Shown in pieces: positions 54,484 through 63,519 of a stretch of 64,000 nt of DNA. This DNA is from Tessaracoccus timonensis (GTDB taxonomy: Bacteria; Actinomycetota; Actinomycetes; Propionibacteriales; Propionibacteriaceae): assembly GCF_900343145.1 (NCBI RefSeq), contig NZ_LT996886.1:2604001-2668000 (forward strand). Direction: 5' to 3'. Position numbers and translations under genes: made by a program. Under the pieces are notes generated by a model. That model did not search any database. It was not told where the DNA came from and saw nothing but the letters and a program-made list of their open reading frames with translations. The first letter of the stretch is position 1. Each line of letters begins with the position of its first letter.

Positions 54484-54570
54484 CTTATGTGAAGCACCGT
54501 GTCCGTCCATGATTGGGCACCGCGGTCGTTGCCGGCGCCGTCGGTGACATCCAACAACCTAGGAGGAAAC

Positions 54571-54732
54571 ATGGCTGAAGAGACTTGGGAAGGCGAGTTC
54601 TACTGCGTGAAGTGCAAGGCTAAGCGCAACGCCAAGGGCAACGTCGTCGTGAACGACAAGGGCACCAAGATGGCCAAGGGCAAGTGCCCCGAATGCGGCA
54701 CCAACCTGAACCGCATTCTCGGTCGCGCCTGA
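54571..54732 (+). CDS. DUF5679 zinc-ribbon protein
   Basis: 53 residues. Two CxxC pairs (FYCVKCKAK and GKCPECGTN) form a small zinc ribbon, as in the DUF5679 family of tiny actinobacterial proteins. It is Lys-rich and very likely well expressed: AGGAGG stands four bases before the ATG. Function is unknown; an RNA- or ribosome-associated role is only a guess from size and charge. A longer in-frame start at 54499 exists but lacks a ribosome site. Confidence 0.85.
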   Translation: MAEETWEGEFYCVKCKAKRNAKGNVVVNDKGTKMAKGKCPECGTNLNRILGRA

Positions 54733-54852
54733 TCGCAACCCTAACGCTGTGGGCTGGCATCTTCGGGTGTCAGCCCACGTTGCGTTCTGGAGTTATCCAC
54801 AGCCGACGATTCTCCCCTCACGTTGACCCCGACCACATGCGACACTGCATGC

Positions 54853-55374
54853 ATGATCGTGCTGGTCTCTGAACACACTTCCGAACCGTTCGCATCGACG
54901 ACGATGCGCTACCACCGTGTCTCCCCCGCCGAGGCATTGGCTGATCTCGGGTTCGCCGTCGGCGCTGAGTTTGTCGTGCTCGAATTCGCACCGGGAGCCT
55001 ATCCGCTCTTGGAAGCGCACGCTTTCCAACTCGGCCCAACGCTCTACGCCTGGGCGAATGCCGCCGCCGGAACGGTCGGGCCACTGCTGTGGCCCGGAGC
55101 AACACCATGCCCTTCCTGCATCGCCCTCCCCCGCCGCGACACCACACCTGCCGCTGCGCACCTTCGGGCGTGGGCCATGGCTGGCGCCGCCGTCGAGCTG
55201 TGTGCGCTGCAGCACCATCGCGACGCCGCGCTGGCCGGGCGCGCGCTGTGTTGGGACGAACGCAGCGGCAGTATCGCGACGACGCCTACTCACCGTCGCT
55301 CAGGCTGCCGCACCCCGGGCTGCGCCACACCAGTCGCAGCCGGCGACTCAGCCCTCATGCATGCTGGGCGATAA
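54853..55374 (+). CDS. Short cyclodehydratase-like (TOMM E1-type / Rv3196-like) protein
   Basis: 173 residues. The middle block VGPLLWPGATPCPSCIALPRRD resembles the VGPLV.PG.TPC..C segment of ThiF-like TOMM cyclodehydratase proteins, and the flanking EFVVLEFAPGAY and AVELCALQH fit the same fold. The nucleotide-binding half expected of full-length relatives is absent, and CPSC may hold metal. The gene sits at the position of Rv3196 between the DUF2342 gene and uvrD2. The start ATG is uncertain. Its 3' end overlaps the uvrD2 stop by 20 bases, in convergent orientation. It may be a shortened or degenerate copy. Confidence 0.5.
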   Translation: MIVLVSEHTSEPFASTTMRYHRVSPAEALADLGFAVGAEFVVLEFAPGAYPLLEAHAFQLGPTLYAWANAAAGTVGPLLWPGATPCPSCIALPRRDTTPAAAHLRAWAMAGAAVELCALQHHRDAALAGRALCWDERSGSIATTPTHRRSGCRTPGCATPVAAGDSALMHAGR

Positions 55375-57385
55375 CATCGAGCACCGCGGCTCCATACTTC
55401 GCGAGCTTTGAACGCCCGATGCCAGGCAAGGCCAAGAGCGCCTGCTCATCGGTGGGTTTGGCTTCCGCGATGGCCATGAGCGTGGCGTCGGTGAACACGA
55501 CGAACGCGGGCGTGCTGAGCTCGTCGGCGGTGCGTTTTCGCCAGGCCTTGAGCTCCGCGAAGAGCTGCTCGTCGACGGGAAGTTCGCATTCCTCGTGGTG
55601 CCTAAGCTTCCGCTCCGCTGCGGTAGCGAGCAGCCGCCCGCACACCACGCAGGTTCGCGAGCGGATGGATTTCGTCTCCCGGCGCTTGCCGGACGCCGTG
55701 GCGGCCTCGGTATGCGGGCGCGTGCGGATGCCGTCGAGGAACCGTGAGGGCGGCTGTTTGCCGCCGGCGCCGATGTAGTTCCAGCTCACCCGCAACCGCT
55801 GCCGAGCGCGAGTGCAGGCGACGTACAGCAGCCGGCGTTCTTCACTCAGCGCTGGCTCTTCGGTAGCGAGCGAGAACGGTACGAGGCCTTCGCGGGCACC
55901 GATGATCGCCACATCGTCCCATTCGAGTCCTTTGGCCGCGTGCATGGTGGACAAGGTGACCGCTTGCGCGACGGGGGTCTGTTCCCAGGAGACTCGCTCC
56001 CGCAGCCACGCACCGGCCTCGCCGGCCGTCCAAGCATCATGCTGTTCCTGCTCCTCGTCGAACAGCTGCTTGAGCGCAGTGAGCGATTCCCAACGCTCAC
56101 GCTGTCGCCCCTGCCCCGCCGGGGCTTCTGCTGACCAACCCACCTGCGCGAGCCCGGCTTCCAGCAGCGCGGAGGCATCACCGTCGGGTTCCAATTCGGC
56201 TTGCCGCAGCAGGATGCCGACGATCTGCCGCACCTCGCCGCGTTCGTAGAAGCGCTCGGTGCCGCGGACGGTGTAGGGAATACCGCGCTGGTCGAGTGCC
56301 GCCTCAAGCGCGGGCGACTGGGCATTGATTCGGTACAACACTGCGATTTCATTCCAGGGTGTGCCGGCGTCGTGCCTGTCGAGAATCCAGTTCGCGGTGG
56401 CCTCGGCCTCGTTCGTGACGATTCCTGCCGCCTGCACTACTGGCTCGTCACCGGAAGCGCGCGTGGCTCGCAACCGTTCGTCGCGTGGAGGCTTCAGCAC
56501 GTGTGTTGCGACGCGGAGGATTTCGGGCGTCGAGCGGTAGTTGCGCACGAGGTTCACCGTGACCGCGCCGTCGTAGTCATCGGCGAACTCTCGGAGGAAC
56601 CGGGGATCGGCACCGGCGAAGGCGTGAATGGACTGGTTCGGATCACCCACGACGCACACATCGGTGCGGCCGTCGACCCACAGTCCGATGAGCCGATGCT
56701 GAATTGCGGAGACGTCCTGGTACTCGTCGACAACGAAGTGACGGTACTGCGCACGGATTTGTTCGGCGATGGCCGGATGCCCATTGAGTAGCGCAGCGTT
56801 GCAGAGCAGAATGTCGTGGAAATCGACCACACCTTGTGCTTGCTTACCCTTCTCGTATCCGTCCATCACGGCCGCAACCTGTGTGGGCGAAGCCCCCGTG
56901 ACGTTCCTCCCCACCGCGAGTTCGGGGTAGGCGTCGGGAGAGACATTGCTCGATTTGGCCCACGAAAGCTCGGTTTCAAGGTCGCGGATCAACGCGGTGT
57001 CGACGTCGCCGAGCACATGGGTGGCTGCGCGGGCGATAATGCCGAACGCGTTCTCGGCCACCTCGGGAAACGGCGTGCCGTAGGCCTGTGGCCAGAAGTA
57101 GCGACACTGCCGCAGGGCAGCCGCGTGAATGGTGCGCGCCTGCGCGTGCCGTACCCCGAGCTGCGCCAGCCGCACCCGCATCTCGCCAGCGGCGCGGGTG
57201 GTAAAGGTGACGGCGAGCACGGCGCGCTGATCGTAGCGGCCGGAGCGCACGGCGTGCGCGACGCGGTGGGTGATGGCGCGCGTTTTTCCCGTACCCGCTC
57301 CTGCAAGCACGACGACGGGCGCGTCAAGCTCCAGCGCCACCTGCCGCTGTTCTGGATCGAGCGCGTCGAGTATTGCATCCGCCAT
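55355..57385 (-). CDS. uvrD2: ATP-dependent DNA helicase UvrD2
   Basis: 676 residues, superfamily 1A. Walker A GAGTGKTRAITHRV, Walker B FVVDEYQDVSAIQHRL, VVGDPNQSIHAFAGAD, VNLVRNYRST, LSTMHAAKGLEWDDVAI and VACTRARQRLRVSW are all present. A zinc-type module follows (CVVCGRLLATAAERKLRHHEEC), in which the second CxxC of the mycobacterial protein is reduced to one Cys with His nearby. An HRDC domain closes the protein (DEQALLALPGIGRSKLAKYG). The ATG at 57385 has GGGAGG four bases upstream. Confidence 0.95.
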   Translation of the reverse strand: MADAILDALDPEQRQVALELDAPVVVLAGAGTGKTRAITHRVAHAVRSGRYDQRAVLAVTFTTRAAGEMRVRLAQLGVRHAQARTIHAAALRQCRYFWPQAYGTPFPEVAENAFGIIARAATHVLGDVDTALIRDLETELSWAKSSNVSPDAYPELAVGRNVTGASPTQVAAVMDGYEKGKQAQGVVDFHDILLCNAALLNGHPAIAEQIRAQYRHFVVDEYQDVSAIQHRLIGLWVDGRTDVCVVGDPNQSIHAFAGADPRFLREFADDYDGAVTVNLVRNYRSTPEILRVATHVLKPPRDERLRATRASGDEPVVQAAGIVTNEAEATANWILDRHDAGTPWNEIAVLYRINAQSPALEAALDQRGIPYTVRGTERFYERGEVRQIVGILLRQAELEPDGDASALLEAGLAQVGWSAEAPAGQGRQRERWESLTALKQLFDEEQEQHDAWTAGEAGAWLRERVSWEQTPVAQAVTLSTMHAAKGLEWDDVAIIGAREGLVPFSLATEEPALSEERRLLYVACTRARQRLRVSWNYIGAGGKQPPSRFLDGIRTRPHTEAATASGKRRETKSIRSRTCVVCGRLLATAAERKLRHHEECELPVDEQLFAELKAWRKRTADELSTPAFVVFTDATLMAIAEAKPTDEQALLALPGIGRSKLAKYGAAVLDVIAQHA

Positions 57386-57493
57386 GTGACCTCCCAACCG
57401 GTCAAACTACCAAAGGCTACCGACAACGCTCCGCGCCAGCAGGAATGTCAGAGGCACCCAGTAGGCTGCTGCACACATCGGAAGGAGTAGGCG

Positions 57494-60412
57494 GTGCAGG
57501 TACGTCTGGGCACGAGTTGGCGGGCAATGGTGCCCGAGCTAGCCGCTGCCATCCGCGACGAACTGCGCTCGCCGTTCGCGCGTGGTCTGGTGGTGGTTGA
57601 TTCTCCTGGTTCCGCCAGGCTGCTCAGCCAAGAGATTGCCACGCTCGAGGGCATCTCTGCAGGCGTCGAATTCCTCACCATCGGGCAACTCACGGCCATG
57701 CTCACCGCCAACGCCTCCGTCGAGGCGCAGTGGGAGTCATGGCGCGGCAGCAGGCTCGTCACCGCTATCGCTGAGCAGGTTGATGCCGTCGCGCAGCTCC
57801 ACTCCCCGTTGCAGGCATTCCTGGCAATTCCGTCGCGCAAACTGTCTGCATGCTCCCGGTTCGCCCAGCTCTTCCGCAGCTACGCCGAGCACGTGCCGTC
57901 GATGGTGGAACGCTGGCTCGCAAGTGATGACGGCGAACTGCCTGAGCACCTGGCGTGGCAGCCTGCCTTGCTGCGCAACGTCTGCGCACTGTTGCGGTTC
58001 AATCCGGTGGAAGCGTCGCGGCAGCTTGCTAAGGCTGCAGCCAGGCTCGAGACGCCTGCCTGGGTGTTCTGCGTCGACGAAGTCGCGCCCTCGCAACGAC
58101 CGTTACTGCAAGCGCTCTCCCCTCGCGTGGTGTGGGGGGTCGAGGCCGCGCCGACGTGGCTTGGCGACGTTGCCCACGACGAGCCTGTTCGCGTCGGCAA
58201 ACCCCTCCGAGCAGTTCCTGAGGTGCAGATTCACGGCTCGCACTCGAAGCTGAGGCAGGCGGAGGTGCTGCGTGATGAGCTGCTGCGCTGCTTCGAGGCC
58301 CGCCCACATCTCGAGCCTCGAGACGTGCGCATCGTGTGCCCGAACCCCGACGCCTGGGCGCCCGTGCTCAATGCCGTGTTCCGTGCCTCGAGCCGCCACC
58401 CAGGTGGTGCGTTGCGCGTCGCGGAGGTTCGCACATCGCACAGCGGCAACCATGCGATTGACGCCATCCTCGCCGCCCTCGATCTCGTTACCGGACGCGC
58501 CACAGCCAATGAGGTGGTGGAGTTCCTGCTTCTGCCGGCCATTGCCTCACGCTGGGGGTTTGCCAACCGACGCACGGAGCTACTCGAATTGGTCCAAGCG
58601 GCGGAGGTGCACTGGGGCCTGGGCAGCAACCATCGAGCAGCGTTTGGCTTGCCTCGTGATGCCGTCAACACCTGGCAAAGCGGTATCGACGCGCTCCTCA
58701 CGGGCATTGCGATGGGTGGCGTGGCCGGCCCTCGCGGGGTGCTCGGTGTGGAGGAAACGACGTCAAACGATCTCGACCTCATCGGAGCGCTCGCCGAGGT
58801 CATTGGCAGGCTCTGGGCGCTGCGCGACGCCACGAGCGCAAGCCTCACCATGTCCGATTGGGCGGGAGTAGCCGTCCACACTCTAGAACAGCTCGTTGGT
58901 CTGGGCTTCGAAGATCGCTGGATGCAACAGCAGGCTGCAACGGTCTTCGGGCGCATTACGCTGGCGCACGAGTCATCGACGGCGCTCCTCAACCAGAGCG
59001 AGTTTCGCCGCATCATCGAAACCGAGTTGCCCTCCCGCTGGCACCGGCCCGCGCTGGGCAATGGCGAGCTGCACGTCGTCGCACCGCACGAGGCATGCCA
59101 CGTCGATGCTGGCCTGGTGGCCATGATCGGCCTCGACGACGTCGCCACCGGTGCATTACCCGACGAGCTTCCTGGCACGCTGCCAGACAAAGGCCGCGTC
59201 ATGCAGCGGCAACTTTTGGCACACGCCTTCGCAGCCGAGCAACTGCTCATCGTCACGGCAACGCACTCCGAACGCACCGGAAACGAGCTCGCGAGTCCGG
59301 TGAGCATACGGTTGATGCTGCGCCAACTTGGAGTGCCGTTCCCCACCGTTATGCAGCACGCCCCTCAGCCGTTCAATGCCAGCCAGTTCAGCACCGCATC
59401 ATCGGCATCGTTCGACAGCGCCGCGTTCGACGGTGCACGAGCCGCACTCGAGCCGAGCGATCATCCGGCCATCACCGAACGCCGCCGGGCTGCGCTCCGA
59501 CTCCCCATCCAGGCCCCCGTCGAACAACTCGCGCTCACGAAGCTCAAGTCGTTTCTAGTCGATCCAGCCAAGGAATTCCTCAGCCAGCAGGCGAGCATCT
59601 ATGCCGACGATGACACCACACTCGACGACCAGCTGCCGCTACAGCTCGACGGCCTCAACAGCTGGAGAATCAGGGAAGCGTTCATCCACGGGCGGATGCG
59701 CCACGTAGAGCCACAAGAGCTGCTGCGCCGCGCTGAACAGTCGCAGTTGGTACCCCAGGGTGCATATGGGCGTGCGATGACGGCGAATATTGGCCGAGAG
59801 GCCGACGCCATCGTCGCACAAGCGATGCGGCTGACGACGGAGCCACCCGAGCTCGTCGACATCGACGTCGAAGTGTCTGGAACTCGTCTCACGGGCAGCG
59901 CAAACGTGCATGGAAGCCGTATCGTCGTCGCGGCTGCAGGTTCGGGCACCCGAGCACTCCTCGAACCCTGGCTACAGCTTCTTGCCCTCGCATGTCAGGG
60001 CGTGCGCGTCAGCGCGGTGGTGCTTCGTCCCGGCAGAAACCGCACGAAGTACAACGAGCTGCGCCTGCCTTCCCCTGAACGCGCGACAGAGATACTCGAG
60101 CTGTATGTGCGCGCCCACACTGTGGGAAGGTCGCGGTTGTTGCCCGTGCCATTCGAGCCCGCATTCTCGCTCGTGATGGAACAGCGCACGGGGCGATTCA
60201 ACCGCCGAGATTGGACCCATCCTGCTCCATTTGCATTCAAAAAGTGGGCGCGCCCTAACGAACGCTGGATGTTGTTCTACACCGACCCAGCGAAGCAACT
60301 CTTCGACGATCCACCCACGAGCGACGAACCTCCCGGCCCCTCAAACAGCATCTTCGAACGGTGGGCGGCCGCCTTATACGAGCCGCTGGCCGAGCAAGGA
60401 GGCTCGTGGTGA
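57494..60412 (+). CDS. recC: Exonuclease V gamma subunit RecC
   Basis: 972 residues. It shows the RecC layout: an inactive helicase-like N-terminal half (RGLVVVDSPGSARLLSQEIA, SRFAQLFRSYAEHVPSMVERWL) and Chi-recognition region, with the PD-(D/E)xK-like inactive nuclease fold at the C-terminus (FALVSEHRT-like MEQRTGRFNRRDW). It directs the complex and senses Chi. GTG start at 57494 with GGAG upstream. It is the first gene of recC-recB-recD, with the stop overlapping recB by GTGA. Confidence 0.88.
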   Translation: MQVRLGTSWRAMVPELAAAIRDELRSPFARGLVVVDSPGSARLLSQEIATLEGISAGVEFLTIGQLTAMLTANASVEAQWESWRGSRLVTAIAEQVDAVAQLHSPLQAFLAIPSRKLSACSRFAQLFRSYAEHVPSMVERWLASDDGELPEHLAWQPALLRNVCALLRFNPVEASRQLAKAAARLETPAWVFCVDEVAPSQRPLLQALSPRVVWGVEAAPTWLGDVAHDEPVRVGKPLRAVPEVQIHGSHSKLRQAEVLRDELLRCFEARPHLEPRDVRIVCPNPDAWAPVLNAVFRASSRHPGGALRVAEVRTSHSGNHAIDAILAALDLVTGRATANEVVEFLLLPAIASRWGFANRRTELLELVQAAEVHWGLGSNHRAAFGLPRDAVNTWQSGIDALLTGIAMGGVAGPRGVLGVEETTSNDLDLIGALAEVIGRLWALRDATSASLTMSDWAGVAVHTLEQLVGLGFEDRWMQQQAATVFGRITLAHESSTALLNQSEFRRIIETELPSRWHRPALGNGELHVVAPHEACHVDAGLVAMIGLDDVATGALPDELPGTLPDKGRVMQRQLLAHAFAAEQLLIVTATHSERTGNELASPVSIRLMLRQLGVPFPTVMQHAPQPFNASQFSTASSASFDSAAFDGARAALEPSDHPAITERRRAALRLPIQAPVEQLALTKLKSFLVDPAKEFLSQQASIYADDDTTLDDQLPLQLDGLNSWRIREAFIHGRMRHVEPQELLRRAEQSQLVPQGAYGRAMTANIGREADAIVAQAMRLTTEPPELVDIDVEVSGTRLTGSANVHGSRIVVAAAGSGTRALLEPWLQLLALACQGVRVSAVVLRPGRNRTKYNELRLPSPERATEILELYVRAHTVGRSRLLPVPFEPAFSLVMEQRTGRFNRRDWTHPAPFAFKKWARPNERWMLFYTDPAKQLFDDPPTSDEPPGPSNSIFERWAAALYEPLAEQGGSW

Positions 60413-63400
60413 CGAACGTGTTTACCATCGACGGCCCCCTCCCCCGCTCCACCTTGCTGCTCGAAGCCAGCGCGGGCACCGGCAAGACCTTCACCATCGC
60501 CGGCCTCGCGGTGCGCTACATCGCCGAAGCTGGCATGAGCATCGATCAAATCCTCATGATCACCTTCAGCAACAACGCCGCCACCGAACTCCGAACCAGG
60601 GTATTCGACGCGGTGGATGCCTGTGCTGCTTCCCTGCGCAAGTTTCTTGCAGGCGAACAGATCACCGACGATGCCGACTACGCGGTTGTGGCACGGCACC
60701 TTGCTGGTCTCGGAGACGTGGAGGAGCGCGTCGCCAGGCTGGAATCCGCCCTCGACAACTTCGACCAGGCAGCCGTGTTCACCATTCACAAGTTCTGCCA
60801 GCGGGTGCTCCACGAGATGGGCGTGCTGGGTGACGCCGATCACGCAGAAGAGCTCTCCGCGGCAGAACAGCTCATGGAGGAATGCGGCGCCGACTGCTTC
60901 CTCGCCAAGTATCACGACGTGGAACAGCCACCGCTCGCACCAGATCGCGCACTGCGGTTGGCTCAGGACGCATGCAAATCTTCCGTCGAACTCGCTCCGG
61001 CGGATGCAGAAGAGACCATCTTCAGCAACGAGGTGCGCGCCATGTTCGCTGAGCGCAAGCAGGCACTCGGCATCCTCACTTTCGACGATCTCGTCGCACG
61101 GCTGCGTGCGGTACTGCTGCACGGGGCGAACGGCCCTGCGGCCATCCGCTGGCTGCAAAACGCCTACCGTGCGGTGCTCGTCGACGAGTTTCAAGACACC
61201 GACCCCGACCAGTGGGACGTCATCCAGGCGGCCTTCGTCGACGACGATAGGCCCACCATCTTGATTGGCGACCCGAAGCAGTCCATCTACGGGTTCCGCA
61301 AAGCCGATCTACGCACCTATCTTCGTACCGCAAAGATTGCTGACCGCCAGACGCTCGGCACCAATTTCCGCTCTGATAAAGGCATCGTGGACGGCGTCGT
61401 GCGCCTCATGGTGGGTCTCGATCTAGGCCATGGCGCTGTATGGGTGCAGGATGTGGAGGCGAGCCATCCCAACCGTCTTGATCTCGAGGTTTCCGAACGT
61501 ATTTGGATTCGGCAGGCTCGTGGCGAGCGTGTGCAAGAGCGGGTGCTCGATGATCTCGTCGCCCAAGTCGAGGCGTTGCTGGGACGGCGGGTCGGCGATC
61601 GCCTGGTTGAGCTCTCCGACATTGCCGTGCTCGTGCGTGCACGCTCAGTGGCAGCGCAGGTCACGCAGCGATTCAATGAACTCGGCTACGCCGCAGTGCT
61701 GTACGGCGCATCGAATGTGTGGGAGCAGCCTGCCGCAGACGATTGGAAACGTCTGCTTCGAGCGCTCGAGCCCGACGGTGGGTCTGCAGAGCGCGTGGTT
61801 GCGCTCACAGATCTGATCGGTATGCGCGTGGACGAGCTTGCAACGTCGAAAGGCACCACGCAGCTCGCCGACATGATGCTCAGTGCCAGGCAGGCCCTCG
61901 TCAATGATGGGCCAAGTGCGGCGCTCGACGTCATTCGTGAGCGCACCGCGCTCGAGGCACGGCTCGTCGGACAGCCAGGTGGCGAACGCTACCTCACCGA
62001 CCTCCTCCACATCGGAGAGCTGCTCGACGATTCAGGTCACCGCAGCACCGTGGCACTGCTGCGCACCATCGATGAGCAATCGAGACTCGACGGTCAAGCC
62101 GAACTTCGCGTGACCACCGACGCACCTTCCATCCGGGTGATGACGCTGCATTCTGCGAAGGGTCTCGAGTTCCCTATCGTGTTGCTTCCCGACATGTCCC
62201 CGCTTCGGCACTACCCCAAGCGCCCCTTCCATGTCGAACTCGACGAAGCTTCAGTGTTGTGGATGCGGCAAGAGCCCCAGGGAACGCACATCAGCGACCT
62301 GGCCGCCCGCCAAGCCCGGCAAGAAGAGCTGCGGCTACTGTACGTCGGGCTCACCAGGGCGAAACACCTTGCCATCGCGTGGCACACCGACGAGCGCAAC
62401 AGCAGCCGAGGCCCCCTCTCGGCGGTCATGTTTCATGACCGCTCGCAACCGCAGCTGGCAGACGCATACCCGTGGTCCACACCTTCGCCTGTACCGTTGG
62501 TGCGTGTCGATGCCGTCCCCGAGGCGCCCGTCGCGCCACGCAATACCCGCAAACGGACTACCCCGTCGTTGCATCTGGCTACGGCACACCGCTCGATCGA
62601 TCAGCAGTGGCGACGCACCTCGTACACCGGTCTCACGCAGGGCATGCACGATGCCCCCTCTGGCGCCGATGAACCAGCCACTGGCGACGAGCTCGTCGCT
62701 GATCCCGCCCTCAGTACCCTGGCTCCCATGGGCTCGCTGCCCGCAGGAGCTGAGTTCGGAACCCTGGTTCACGAAGCACTCGAAGTGCTCGACTGGACAG
62801 GTGATGGGCGCCCAAGCCGCATCGCGGAGATCGTCCGTACGCACGCCATCGCCTTCACCGAGTCCGAGCGCGCCATCTTGGCCGACGGTCTCGAAGCCGT
62901 CGTCACCACGCCGCTGTTGCCGCTCACGCAGCAGTCGCTCAGCGACGTCCCCACCCAATTGCGGCTCGCTGAACTCGACTTCGACCTTCCCATGGGAGGC
63001 GACAGCGCGGCCACCGTCGGGCAGCTTGCGCAACTCATGCAGGCACACCTCCCGGCGAACGACCCGCTCGTCGAGTACCCGAACCTCCTCGCAGCTTCGG
63101 AAGCTTCGCACAAGTTGCTCTCGGGCATGCTCACCGGCTCCATCGATGCGGTCCTGCGCACCGAAGCCGGGAAGTTCCTCGTCGTCGATTACAAAACGAA
63201 CCGGCTCGCGCCTTCGCCCGACGACGTACTCACGCTGGGCCATTACACACAAACTGCGATGGCTCACGCCATGATGGCCGCCCACTATCCGCTGCAGGCC
63301 ATCTGTTATTCCGCAGCGCTCCACCGTTACCTCTCCGTACGCCTGCCTGGGTATGTTCCCGAGCAGCATCTCGGCGGGGTCGGCTATCTTTTCATCCGCG

Positions 63401-63519
63401 GTATGGCCGGGCCCACTACCCCGGTGATCGACGGGCACACTTGCGGAGTGTTCTCCTGGTACCCGTCACCCGATCTGGTGGTTGCCGTGAGCGATCTGTT
63501 GGGAGGCCACCATGCATGA
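60409..63519 (+). CDS. recB: Exonuclease V beta subunit RecB (helicase-nuclease)
   Basis: 1036 residues. Walker A LLEASAGTGKTFTIAG, Walker B AVLVDEFQDTDPDQWDVI, motif III GDPKQSIYGFRKAD, motif V TLHSAKGLEFPIVLLPD and motif VI LRLLYVGLTRAKHLAIAW give the helicase. The C-terminal nuclease has GTLVHEALEVLDW, GSIDAVLRTEAGKFLVVDYKTNRL with the Asp/Lys, and HYPLQAICYSAALHRYL. It unwinds and degrades DNA ends, then loads RecA after Chi. The GTG at 60409 has AAGGAGG upstream and overlaps recC by four bases; recD starts eight bases before its stop ends. Confidence 0.95.
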   Translation: MTNVFTIDGPLPRSTLLLEASAGTGKTFTIAGLAVRYIAEAGMSIDQILMITFSNNAATELRTRVFDAVDACAASLRKFLAGEQITDDADYAVVARHLAGLGDVEERVARLESALDNFDQAAVFTIHKFCQRVLHEMGVLGDADHAEELSAAEQLMEECGADCFLAKYHDVEQPPLAPDRALRLAQDACKSSVELAPADAEETIFSNEVRAMFAERKQALGILTFDDLVARLRAVLLHGANGPAAIRWLQNAYRAVLVDEFQDTDPDQWDVIQAAFVDDDRPTILIGDPKQSIYGFRKADLRTYLRTAKIADRQTLGTNFRSDKGIVDGVVRLMVGLDLGHGAVWVQDVEASHPNRLDLEVSERIWIRQARGERVQERVLDDLVAQVEALLGRRVGDRLVELSDIAVLVRARSVAAQVTQRFNELGYAAVLYGASNVWEQPAADDWKRLLRALEPDGGSAERVVALTDLIGMRVDELATSKGTTQLADMMLSARQALVNDGPSAALDVIRERTALEARLVGQPGGERYLTDLLHIGELLDDSGHRSTVALLRTIDEQSRLDGQAELRVTTDAPSIRVMTLHSAKGLEFPIVLLPDMSPLRHYPKRPFHVELDEASVLWMRQEPQGTHISDLAARQARQEELRLLYVGLTRAKHLAIAWHTDERNSSRGPLSAVMFHDRSQPQLADAYPWSTPSPVPLVRVDAVPEAPVAPRNTRKRTTPSLHLATAHRSIDQQWRRTSYTGLTQGMHDAPSGADEPATGDELVADPALSTLAPMGSLPAGAEFGTLVHEALEVLDWTGDGRPSRIAEIVRTHAIAFTESERAILADGLEAVVTTPLLPLTQQSLSDVPTQLRLAELDFDLPMGGDSAATVGQLAQLMQAHLPANDPLVEYPNLLAASEASHKLLSGMLTGSIDAVLRTEAGKFLVVDYKTNRLAPSPDDVLTLGHYTQTAMAHAMMAAHYPLQAICYSAALHRYLSVRLPGYVPEQHLGGVGYLFIRGMAGPTTPVIDGHTCGVFSWYPSPDLVVAVSDLLGGHHA

